Below, piece by piece: positions 1 to 5,106 of a stretch of DNA of 5,106 nucleotides (its first letter is position 1; each line of letters begins with the position of its first letter). The stretch is from NCBI GenBank assembly GCA_964515805.1, contig CAZEUZ010000019.1:1-5106 (forward strand), in the 5' to 3' direction. The notes beneath the pieces were generated by a model. That model saw nothing but the letters and a program-made list of their open reading frames with translations. It was not told the origin of the DNA and did no database searches. Both the position numbers and the translations under genes were made by a program. Source of the stretch: CAZEUZ01 sp964515805 (lineage in GTDB: Bacteria; Pseudomonadota; Gammaproteobacteria; Pseudomonadales; Cellvibrionaceae).

Positions 1-963
1 AGGACGAACTGAAATGGCAACTTGACGAGCCGTAGCCACTGGGATTTCACCGACGGCTATGACCATGAATTTATCATTGATTTTCATCGGCGTAATAACC
101 GCCACTGTCGCTCCGTAGCGCGCTGTCGCTTTGGGCATGGATTTATATTGTTCAACAATAAAAACAGATAGCGTTGCCAAACCATCAGAGAATACGAGTA
201 CCTGTTCGCCATGATCAGTCAAACGATTACCTGCTGAAACAAAGCCTTCCGGTAACCAGTCAACATGCCAATCATTGTGGGATTCTGTTAACTGACAGGA
301 TTTTTCAGCCGATATCATCAACGATTGGCCATCATTTTCGGCAGCGGCCGTATCTGCAAGGCTATCATTAGTTGCTTTGACTTTATCTTCATATAATGAC
401 AATTCAACAAATTGTAGACGTTCGATCACATGTTTATTCACGATAAACAGCGTTTTCAGTAGTAAGCCCGTCTCACTGTCAATACTGAAACGGTAACCAT
501 AACGATGAGTGTCACGCGGCATCACATCGACAATGTGAGCCTCTCTATCGGCAACCCTTTCTAATCCACCGGAACGGATATCATAGACTAGGGATAACTT
601 ACCAACTTCAAGATCTCGTGGCCACAACTGCCATGTCGGTATACTATCTTCACAGTTGGACAATACTTTCTGGCGCAGTACTTGCCTTTTAGGGCCATCA
701 AGGAAGATGAGACGCTGGTTTATTTTATCGTCTGCAACAGTTTGAATTAGCCGCATGGTATTTATGTAGCCATTGGCTTCGTAAGTTAACAGTGCTCTAA
801 AACTTCTCTGATGATTAGCTTTGTTGATATAAGCCAACAGTGAAAATGGATCCGTAGAAAGCGTGTCGTCGGCATTTTCGTTTTGCCCAGGTTGATTAGC
901 TTGGGCGTATGCGTGAAAAACCAGTATTAACAGAATCTGATGAAATTTTCTCAAAAGGCGCAA
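1..963 (-). CDS. rseB: RseB/MucB, periplasmic regulator of the sigma-E anti-sigma factor (3' end cut by window)
   Basis: RseB binds the periplasmic part of RseA and blocks site-1 cleavage until mislocalised lipoprotein or lipopolysaccharide signals arrive (family knowledge). The frame is open for 321 codons from a TTG at 963 to the window edge. E. coli RseB has 318 residues, so only a few C-terminal residues are probably missing. Residues 1-20 form a signal peptide: basic start MRLLRKF, hydrophobic ILLILVF, and likely cleavage after HAYA. The N-terminal LolA-like domain runs from about 37 to 200 (DPFSLLAYINKANHQRSF near its start, VADREAHIVDVMPRDTHRYGY in the middle). A linker follows, then the C-terminal domain from about 222 (DWHVDWLPEGF; VFSDGLATLSVFIVE; VAVGEIPVATARQVA). 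There is no in-frame ATG before residue 70. TTG 963 is chosen because it places the signal peptide exactly at the N-terminus, but no clear ribosome binding site precedes it. TTG 954 and GTG 1047 are less likely. Identity is secure; the start is uncertain. Confidence 0.92.
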   Translation of the reverse strand, partial: MRLLRKFHQILLILVFHAYAQANQPGQNENADDTLSTDPFSLLAYINKANHQRSFRALLTYEANGYINTMRLIQTVADDKINQRLIFLDGPKRQVLRQKVLSNCEDSIPTWQLWPRDLEVGKLSLVYDIRSGGLERVADREAHIVDVMPRDTHRYGYRFSIDSETGLLLKTLFIVNKHVIERLQFVELSLYEDKVKATNDSLADTAAAENDGQSLMISAEKSCQLTESHNDWHVDWLPEGFVSAGNRLTDHGEQVLVFSDGLATLSVFIVEQYKSMPKATARYGATVAVITPMKINDKFMVIAVGEIPVATARQVAISVRP

Positions 964-992
964 AAAAAGATAACCAAAAATATCAACGATTT

Positions 993-1031
993 TTAATGAG
1001 GTATTTGTATAACCTGAATGGTTGTCATCAT
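993..1031 (-). other. 12-codon mini-ORF overlapping the rseA stop, upstream of rseB
   Basis: An ATG at 1031 overlaps the rseA stop codon in an ATGA arrangement and a second ATG follows it directly. The frame reads MMTTIQVIQIPH and ends at a TAA at 995-993, 29 bases before the proposed TTG start of rseB. A GGCGGAG purine stretch lies immediately upstream, but it sits too close to the ATG for ideal spacing. It could be a coupling leader that carries ribosomes from rseA towards rseB, a remnant of an older rseB start lost by frameshift, or chance. The peptide itself resembles nothing I know. Confidence 0.2.
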
Positions 1032-1804
1032 TCTCCGCCAGGTACACGGGTATAAGGCAGGATGCCTTGGTAGTTGTTTTGCGAGACATTCTCAACATGC
1101 TCCAACATCAACCGATTAAGCTGCTGCTGTAGATTCTGCATATCATGACTGCTTTGTTTCAAGCTGCCGGAACTAATAGTCATAGGCTGCTTACTCGCTT
1201 GAATGGTAGCTTTGCCAACATTAGGCGAATGACTGGCGTTTTGAACAATATTTTTACTGACTAAACCCTCGTAAACCACTTGCTCAGATAAAGGAGCTGG
1301 CGATTCCGAAGCGGCGACAGTAACCGTTGAAGATGGATAATCTGTCGCGGTGTATTGAGCGGCTAAAATCACGACGGCGGCAACTGATGCAGCAACGGCA
1401 AATCGGCCGATGTCAGGCAGCATACTTTTGAGATTTTGTTTTGATTTTGATGCCACATGATCGATTTCGACTACTTGTTGGTTAGGCGTTGATTTTAAAT
1501 TAGTTTTTATCTGAGAGGACCCTACATTAACGGAATTTTCTTTCGCTATGGAGGATCTGATGCGCTCGGAGAGATCGGCATCTACATTAAGAGAGTTTTT
1601 TTCTACTGGTTGACTATTTTTTAACAACTGACCAACGAGTTGGTAACGAGCCCAGCGTCGACGTAATGAAGGGTCTTTATCACAGGCTTTAAGTATCCGG
1701 CGAATTTCCAGATCGGACGCCTCTCCGTCGACTAAGGCGGAGAGTGATTCTGCTATTTTCTGTTTCTGGTCTTGGTGTTGTCGGTACAAGTTAACATCAG
1801 TCAT
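1028..1804 (-). CDS. rseA: RseA/MucA-type anti-sigma-E factor
   Basis: This is an inner-membrane protein that binds the sigma factor on the cytoplasmic side and releases it after regulated proteolysis (DegS/AlgW then RseP, family knowledge). It has 258 residues. The anti-sigma domain spans about 16-90: ESLSALVDGEASDLEIRRIL, then an acidic/basic stretch and RRWARYQLVGQLL, a MucA-like pattern. Residues 91-132 are a Ser/Asn/Gln/Lys-rich linker ending in basic residues (K120, K122, K126). One membrane helix lies at about 134-151 (RFAVAASVAAVVILAAQY), followed by a periplasmic tail of about 107 residues. The tail holds a Gln/Leu-rich possible helix at 222-240 and ends GILPYTRVPGGE, like the LPYAR-type end of MucA. 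The start at 1804 has a TAGGT motif at 1815-1811, six bases away. The gene lies 118 bases downstream of rpoE. At 258 residues it is longer than P. aeruginosa MucA (194) or E. coli RseA (about 216), mainly in the linker and tail. Confidence 0.92.
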   Translation of the reverse strand: MTDVNLYRQHQDQKQKIAESLSALVDGEASDLEIRRILKACDKDPSLRRRWARYQLVGQLLKNSQPVEKNSLNVDADLSERIRSSIAKENSVNVGSSQIKTNLKSTPNQQVVEIDHVASKSKQNLKSMLPDIGRFAVAASVAAVVILAAQYTATDYPSSTVTVAASESPAPLSEQVVYEGLVSKNIVQNASHSPNVGKATIQASKQPMTISSGSLKQSSHDMQNLQQQLNRLMLEHVENVSQNNYQGILPYTRVPGGE

Positions 1805-1870
1805 ATCAATACCTATTGTTTATGTATTTCCAATCATCTGTTTTCGACCATTTTGCGTCTGCAATCGCAG

Positions 1871-1883
1871 CCTAACATTTAGG
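1871..1883. repeat. Short perfect inverted repeat at the rseA promoter -10 region
   Basis: CCTAA and TTAGG form a 5-bp perfect inverted repeat around a 3-base loop (CAT on the plus strand). It overlaps the proposed -10 element (1884-1880) and the expected transcription start of the rseA-proximal promoter. There is no following T-run on either strand, so it is not a rho-independent terminator. It is short enough to be chance. Confidence 0.3.
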
Positions 1884-1906
1884 ATTCATATACATGAAAA
1901 AAGTTC
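1880..1906 (-). promoter_or_regulatory. Candidate sigma-E/AlgU-type promoter for rseA-rseB
   Basis: Reading the minus strand, GAACTT at 1906-1901 matches the core of the sigma-E -35 element exactly. A 16-base spacer (1900-1885) follows, then TCCTA at 1884-1880, which fits the TC..A pattern of sigma-E -10 elements but is not the best form (TCTGA or TCAAA). A start near 1874 would give a leader of about 70 bases before the rseA ATG. The motif lies in the otherwise empty 118-base gap between rpoE and rseA and points towards rseA. It would let the sigma factor raise its own inhibitors independently of rpoE transcription (inference). Confidence 0.55.
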
Positions 1907-1922
1907 AGTAACATCATCACAT

Positions 1923-2516
1923 TTACTGTTTATAATTCATTATGGGATTAATAACTTTATCAATGCTTTCCCGAGCTCTAAAAATTCTCGAACGGACAGT
2001 ACCCACTGGGCAGTCCATAATTTCTGCAATTTCTTCATAGCTCATGCCTTCCATCTCTCGTAGCATCAATGCCGAGCGCAAATCTTCGGGTAGCTCATCA
2101 ATTGCACGGTGTACCGCCTGTTCTAATTCATTACGGAATAAATTATTTTCCGGAGTATCTATATCCCTCAGATTATCATTACCGCTGAAATATTCGGCCT
2201 CTTCGTTATCAATATCTGCCAGTGGCAACCGGCGTCCTTTTGAAACTAAATAATTTTTTGCCGTGTTGATGGCAATGCGGTATATCCAGGTGTAAAAAGC
2301 GCTATCTCCACGAAAGTTAGCCAGTGCGCGGTATGCTTTTATAAAAGTCTCTTGAACGACATCATGGGTGTCAGCAGAATCACGGATATAACGATTAACG
2401 ACAGCAATAATCTTATGTTGGTACTTTAGTACTAGCAAGTCGAATGCACGCTTATCGCCATGCTGCACTCGCTCAACCAATTGCTCGTCACTGTCCCGCG
2501 CCGCTTGCGCTGCCAT
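1923..2516 (-). CDS. rpoE: RNA polymerase sigma-E factor (AlgU/RpoE, ECF family)
   Basis: This extracytoplasmic-function sigma factor directs RNA polymerase to envelope-stress promoters with GAACTT / TC..A elements. From ATG 2516 it has 197 residues, against 193 for P. aeruginosa AlgU. Region 2 spans about 11-95: EQLVERVQHGDKRAFDLLVL, the core-binding DVVQETFIKAYRAL (52-65) and the -10 recognition segment NFRGDSAFYTWIYRIAINTAKN (67-88). A variable acidic linker covers about 100-130. Region 4 spans about 134-190: ELPEDLRSAL, then the -35-binding helix-turn-helix around SYEEIAEIMDCPVGTVRSR (159-177). The frame is open further upstream with ATGs at 2573 and 2588, which would add 19 or 24 residues rich in Gln. 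ATG 2516 is preferred because GGGGAA lies six bases upstream and because family members start here. It is the first gene of the rpoE-rseA-rseB operon and is divergent from nadB. Confidence 0.96.
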   Translation of the reverse strand: MAAQAARDSDEQLVERVQHGDKRAFDLLVLKYQHKIIAVVNRYIRDSADTHDVVQETFIKAYRALANFRGDSAFYTWIYRIAINTAKNYLVSKGRRLPLADIDNEEAEYFSGNDNLRDIDTPENNLFRNELEQAVHRAIDELPEDLRSALMLREMEGMSYEEIAEIMDCPVGTVRSRIFRARESIDKVINPIMNYKQ

Positions 2517-2522
2517 TGATAA

Positions 2523-2528
2523 TTCCCC
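2523..2528 (-). promoter_or_regulatory. Ribosome binding site fixing the rpoE start at 2516
   Basis: GGGGAA on the minus strand lies six bases before ATG 2516. The two upstream in-frame ATGs (2573, 2588) have no comparable purine motif at the right distance. This supports the 197-residue protein over the longer 216- and 221-residue readings. Confidence 0.65.
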
Positions 2529-2602
2529 AAATTGCCGTTGATCTCTTTGCTGTTGAATTTGTTGTTTTTGCATCGATGCACACCACAATAGTCATAACTT
2601 AT

Positions 2603-2627
2603 TATGCTGGGACTATCTACTAGCATA
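2603..2627. repeat. Inverted repeat in the rpoE-nadB divergent region
   Basis: TATGCT (2603-2608) and AGCATA (2622-2627) are perfect 6-bp inverted arms separated by 13 bases. The pair sits inside the proposed rpoE promoter, so a dimeric regulator bound here could affect rpoE. Arms this short in AT-rich sequence may also be chance, and no regulator can be named. Confidence 0.25.
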
Positions 2628-2634
2628 TTGGTTC
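2608..2634 (-). promoter_or_regulatory. Weak candidate sigma-E-type promoter for rpoE
   Basis: On the minus strand GAACCA (2634-2629), a 16-base spacer (2628-2613) and TCCCA (2612-2608) keep the AAC core and the TC..A pattern of sigma-E promoters. The start would be near 2601, about 85 bases before the rpoE ATG. The leader between them is CAA-rich and looks unstructured. Autoregulation of rpoE/algU by its own sigma is established in related bacteria, which makes the position credible, but both elements deviate from consensus. I see no convincing sigma-70 promoter for rpoE in the gap. Confidence 0.35.
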
Positions 2635-2690
2635 AACAGCAGCGTAATCAGTCGTGTACTTTGTCGGCTATATCGCTAATAATAACTGGC

Positions 2691-2719
2691 TTGTTTTTCA
2701 TATATTGGCTCAGTATATC
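2691..2719 (+). promoter_or_regulatory. Candidate sigma-70 promoter for nadB
   Basis: TTGTTT (2691-2696) and TATATC (2714-2719) are separated by 17 bases and point towards nadB, giving an expected start near 2726. The match is partial (3 of 6 and 4 of 6 to TTGACA and TATAAT), but spacing is ideal and the leader would be about 20 bases. The rest of the 229-base divergent region (2517-2745) shows no further gene. Confidence 0.38.
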
Positions 2720-2737
2720 AATAAGTTAGGTTGCTAC

Positions 2738-2741
2738 GGAG
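2738..2741 (+). promoter_or_regulatory. Ribosome binding site of nadB
   Basis: GGAG lies four bases before ATG 2746. A TTG at 2731 is in frame five codons earlier but would place this motif inside the coding region. The site therefore supports the 540-residue reading from 2746. Confidence 0.65.
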
Positions 2742-2745
2742 AATA

Positions 2746-4368
2746 ATGACTAATCATTACGATCACGATGTGCTGATTATCGGCAGTGGCGCAGCCGGCT
2801 TGACGCTGGCACTTAACCTATCAGCTCGCGGAAAAGTTGCTGTTCTCAGTAAAAATTGCACGGAAGATGGCTCGACTTGGTACGCGCAAGGTGGCATCGC
2901 CGCCGTGCTAGACAGCAAGGATTCGATCGACTCTCATGTAAAAGATACACTTGATGCGGGCGCTGGACTCTGCCATCCAGAAGCAGTGCGTTTTACTGTG
3001 GAAAACAGTAAGGCTGCCATTGAGTGGCTAATTGACCAAGGCGTCGACTTTACCCGAAAAAACAACAACAGTGGATATCATTTAACAAAAGAAGGAGGCC
3101 ACAGTTGCCGGCGTATTATTCACCATGCCGATGCCACAGGCCAGGTCGTTCACCGCACACTAATTGATCGGGTACGCAACCATTCGCAAATCGATATTTA
3201 TGAGAACCACATTGCTATCGATTTGATTAAGCAAATCGATAGCGACAAACCTCGAACAAGATGCAGTGGTGCCTATGTGTATGACCGCATCAATGATTGT
3301 GTGCGCACTTTTCAAGCCAGAGTGGTTATTTTGGCTACCGGCGGCGCTAGCAAAGTGTACTTATACACCAGCAATCCGGATGGTGCCAGTGGTGACGGCA
3401 TTGCCATGGCTTGGCGGGCAGGTTGCCGCGTAGCCAATATGGAATTTAATCAATTCCACCCTACCTGCCTGTATAACCCCAAAGCAAAGACCTTCCTTAT
3501 TTCTGAGGCATTGCGAGGCGAAGGTGGCCAATTAACGCTACCTGACGGTGAGCGTTTTATGCATCATTTTGATCAACGTAGCGAATTGGCGCCTCGGGAT
3601 ATTGTTGCCAGAGCCATTGACCATGAAATGAAACGTCTGGGTTGCGACCATCTTTATTTAGATATCAGCCATAAGTCTGCCGACTTTATCAACGAACATT
3701 TCCCTACTATAAAACGGCAATGTCTCGCATTTGGTATTGATATTACTACTGATCCAATTCCCATAGTGCCAGCAGCTCATTATACGTGTGGTGGTGTTAT
3801 CGTCGATAATTATGGACGTACTGATTTGTTAAATCTTTACGCTATTGGTGAAGCATCTTTTACGGGATTGCATGGCGCCAATAGAATGGCCAGCAATTCC
3901 CTGTTGGAATGCGTGGTCTACGCACGCTCAGCAGCCGACCATATTAGTCGGCAGTTAAGTGGGATCAATAAAATAACGGAGGCGCCACCTTGGGATGAGT
4001 CGCGAGTGACCAATTCGGATGAGGATATAGTCATTTCCCACAATTGGGACGAATTAAGGCGGTTTATGTGGGACTATGTCGGTATAGTTCGCACCCATAA
4101 ACGTCTTCAACGAGCGCAACATCGCATTGCGCTGTTACAGAGAGAAATCACTGAATACTACAGCAATTATAAAGTCAGTAACGACCTCATCGAATTGCGT
4201 AACTTGGCAATGGTAGCGGAACTGATTATTCGTTCAGCGCTCGAACGCAAAGAAAGCCGTGGCCTGCACTATTCATTGGATTACCCTAAACTCAGTCAAA
4301 TCGCTAAAGACACCATTCTTGTACCCACCAACTTTGCGGCACAAAATATTGTTGTCAACACAGGGTAA
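2746..4368 (+). CDS. nadB: L-aspartate oxidase
   Basis: NadB is a cytoplasmic FAD enzyme that oxidises L-aspartate to iminoaspartate, using oxygen or fumarate as acceptor. NadA then condenses the product with dihydroxyacetone phosphate to quinolinate in de novo NAD synthesis. The protein has 540 residues, the same length as E. coli NadB, and aligns from end to end by eye. The FAD-binding loop GSGAAG is at 13-18, with GSTWYAQGGIAAV (42-54) and VVILATGGASKVY (193-205) of the succinate dehydrogenase/fumarate reductase flavoprotein fold. Catalytic positions are conserved: H238 (FNQFHPT), E254 (SEALRGEG), R284 (LAPRDIVARA), H345 (AAHYTCGG) and R380 (HGANRMASNS). The helical C-terminal domain starts near 430 (HNWDELRRFMWDYVGIVRT) and includes RKESRGLHY. 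It is intact, divergent from rpoE, and ends 14 bases from the convergent purL stop. Confidence 0.97.
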   Translation: MTNHYDHDVLIIGSGAAGLTLALNLSARGKVAVLSKNCTEDGSTWYAQGGIAAVLDSKDSIDSHVKDTLDAGAGLCHPEAVRFTVENSKAAIEWLIDQGVDFTRKNNNSGYHLTKEGGHSCRRIIHHADATGQVVHRTLIDRVRNHSQIDIYENHIAIDLIKQIDSDKPRTRCSGAYVYDRINDCVRTFQARVVILATGGASKVYLYTSNPDGASGDGIAMAWRAGCRVANMEFNQFHPTCLYNPKAKTFLISEALRGEGGQLTLPDGERFMHHFDQRSELAPRDIVARAIDHEMKRLGCDHLYLDISHKSADFINEHFPTIKRQCLAFGIDITTDPIPIVPAAHYTCGGVIVDNYGRTDLLNLYAIGEASFTGLHGANRMASNSLLECVVYARSAADHISRQLSGINKITEAPPWDESRVTNSDEDIVISHNWDELRRFMWDYVGIVRTHKRLQRAQHRIALLQREITEYYSNYKVSNDLIELRNLAMVAELIIRSALERKESRGLHYSLDYPKLSQIAKDTILVPTNFAAQNIVVNTG

Positions 4369-4382
4369 ACCTTCCCGATGAC

Positions 4383-5106
4383 TCAGGAAACAAATAGCCG
4401 CGCATTGCGAAACAAGCGCATCCAGCCGCTGTCCTCTTCCCATTGTTCAGGATGCCAGGAATTACTCACTGTGCGGAATACACGTTCAGGGTGAGGCATC
4501 ATGATGGTGGTCCGTCCGTCCGTACTGGTAACTGCAGTTATTCCTCGAGATGAACCATTGGGGTTAGCGGGATAGGTTTCCGTAACCTGTAGTGTGTTAC
4601 TCAGATAACGCATGGCGACCAAACCGTTATCTTCACATTGATTCAGCGTCTGTCGATTGCTGAATGCCACCCTACCCTCGCCGTGGGCGACGGCGATAGG
4701 CAGATGCGACCCCTCCATCCCTGTAAATAATATCGAAGGCGTAGAGTCGATTCTCACTAGGCTAAAACGGGCCTCATACTGTTCGGACTGATTGCGAACA
4801 AATCGCGGCCAACAGTCGGCACCGGGAATAATGTCTTTCAGACGAGACATCATCTGACAACCGTTACATACCCCTAAACTAAAACTGTCGTTACGTTGGA
4901 AGAATGCAGCAAATTGATCATAGGCGATGGCGTTGAAGAGAATAGTTTTTGCCCAACCCTCACCTGCACCGAGCACGTCGCCATAGGAAAATCCTCCACA
5001 GGCAACCAATCCCTGGAAACGATCCAATGTCATCCGTCCAGCAAGAATATCGCTCATATGCACATCGATTGCATTAAAACCGGCGCGATCAAAGGCCGCC
5101 GCCATT
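4383..5106 (-). CDS. purL: Phosphoribosylformylglycinamidine synthase, C-terminal glutaminase part (5' end outside window)
   Basis: PurL makes FGAM from FGAR, glutamine and ATP, the fourth step of purine synthesis. Only the last 241 codons are present; the frame runs off the right edge. An ATG at 5105 is an internal methionine (MAAAFDRAGF, a conserved segment), not a start. What is seen is the class I glutamine amidotransferase domain of the long, single-chain PurL. Counting from that methionine, the oxyanion segment GGFSYGD is at 38-44, the nucleophile C80 is in LGVCNGCQMM, and the catalytic H205 and E207 are in MMPHPERVFR. The distances from C80 and H205 to the C-terminus (160 and 35 residues) match E. 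coli PurL (C1135 and H1260 of 1295), so about 1055 residues lie upstream outside the window. The domain appears intact and functional. Confidence 0.97.
   Translation of the reverse strand, partial: MAAAFDRAGFNAIDVHMSDILAGRMTLDRFQGLVACGGFSYGDVLGAGEGWAKTILFNAIAYDQFAAFFQRNDSFSLGVCNGCQMMSRLKDIIPGADCWPRFVRNQSEQYEARFSLVRIDSTPSILFTGMEGSHLPIAVAHGEGRVAFSNRQTLNQCEDNGLVAMRYLSNTLQVTETYPANPNGSSRGITAVTSTDGRTTIMMPHPERVFRTVSNSWHPEQWEEDSGWMRLFRNARLFVS

Noticed and set aside
174..371. A 65-codon plus-strand ORF inside rseB
   Set aside because: It is antisense to a well-supported RseB reading, has no recognisable domain, and is explained by the opposite strand.
978..996. AT-rich inverted arms (AAAAAT and ATTTTT) before rseB, considered as an attenuator or terminator
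   Set aside because: The stem would be six AT pairs only, without GC content, so it would be too weak to terminate.
1054..1068. AAGGC/GCCTT inverted repeat near the 3' end of rseA, considered as a hairpin controlling rseB
   Set aside because: The stem is 5 bp with a 5-base loop inside coding sequence, about 90 bases before the proposed rseB start, with no T-run. There is not enough to separate it from chance.
2044..2253. A 69-codon plus-strand ORF inside rpoE
   Set aside because: It is the antisense shadow of the sigma-factor region 4 and linker; its Ser/Arg-rich composition is typical of such shadows.
2432..2626. A 64-codon minus-strand ORF starting upstream of rpoE, considered as an RseD-like leader peptide
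   Set aside because: It has no ribosome binding site, runs far into rpoE in another frame, and its sequence resembles no leader peptide I know. It is best explained as an overlap shadow.
5103..5105. ATG at 5105 as the start of a free-standing glutaminase protein (PurQ-like)
   Set aside because: The frame continues past the window edge, the preceding sequence is absent, and MAAAFDRAGF is an internal conserved segment of long PurL. C-terminal distances match the single-chain enzyme.

Overview
This window is a conserved chromosomal segment from a gammaproteobacterium. It carries an extracytoplasmic-stress (sigma-E / AlgU) operon on the minus strand, the NAD-biosynthesis gene nadB on the plus strand, and the 3' end of purL on the minus strand. 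The sigma factor, its anti-sigma factor and the layout (sigma / anti-sigma / RseB, divergent from nadB) look most like the algU-mucA-mucB arrangement of the Pseudomonadales and related marine gammaproteobacteria. The moderate, mixed GC of third codon positions argues against a high-GC Pseudomonas. I place it only at class level with confidence.

Layout, left to right. Positions 1-963 (minus) encode RseB, nearly complete: only the last few residues appear to lie beyond the left edge. Positions 1028-1804 (minus) encode RseA, a single-pass inner-membrane anti-sigma factor. Positions 1805-1922 form a 118-base gap holding a good match to a sigma-E-type promoter. Positions 1923-2516 (minus) encode the sigma factor. 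Positions 2517-2745 form a divergent control region with candidate promoters both ways and a small inverted repeat. Positions 2746-4368 (plus) encode L-aspartate oxidase. After a 14-base gap, positions 4383-5106 (minus) hold the glutaminase end of phosphoribosylformylglycinamidine synthase.

How the genes work together. Sigma-E directs transcription of envelope-stress genes. RseA holds it at the inner membrane, and periplasmic RseB binds RseA and shields it from proteolysis until envelope stress is sensed. The sigma-E-like promoters, one weak before rpoE and one stronger between rpoE and rseA, suggest that the sigma factor drives both itself and, separately, its own inhibitors. NadB and PurL are housekeeping enzymes of NAD and purine synthesis with no evident functional link to the stress operon.

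No mobile element, CRISPR array, RNA gene or unknown system is visible. The points worth a second look are regulatory: the rseA-proximal sigma-E-type promoter, the missing ATG start of rseB together with a 12-codon mini-ORF overlapping the rseA stop, the enlarged RseA, and the very tight nadB/purL convergence.
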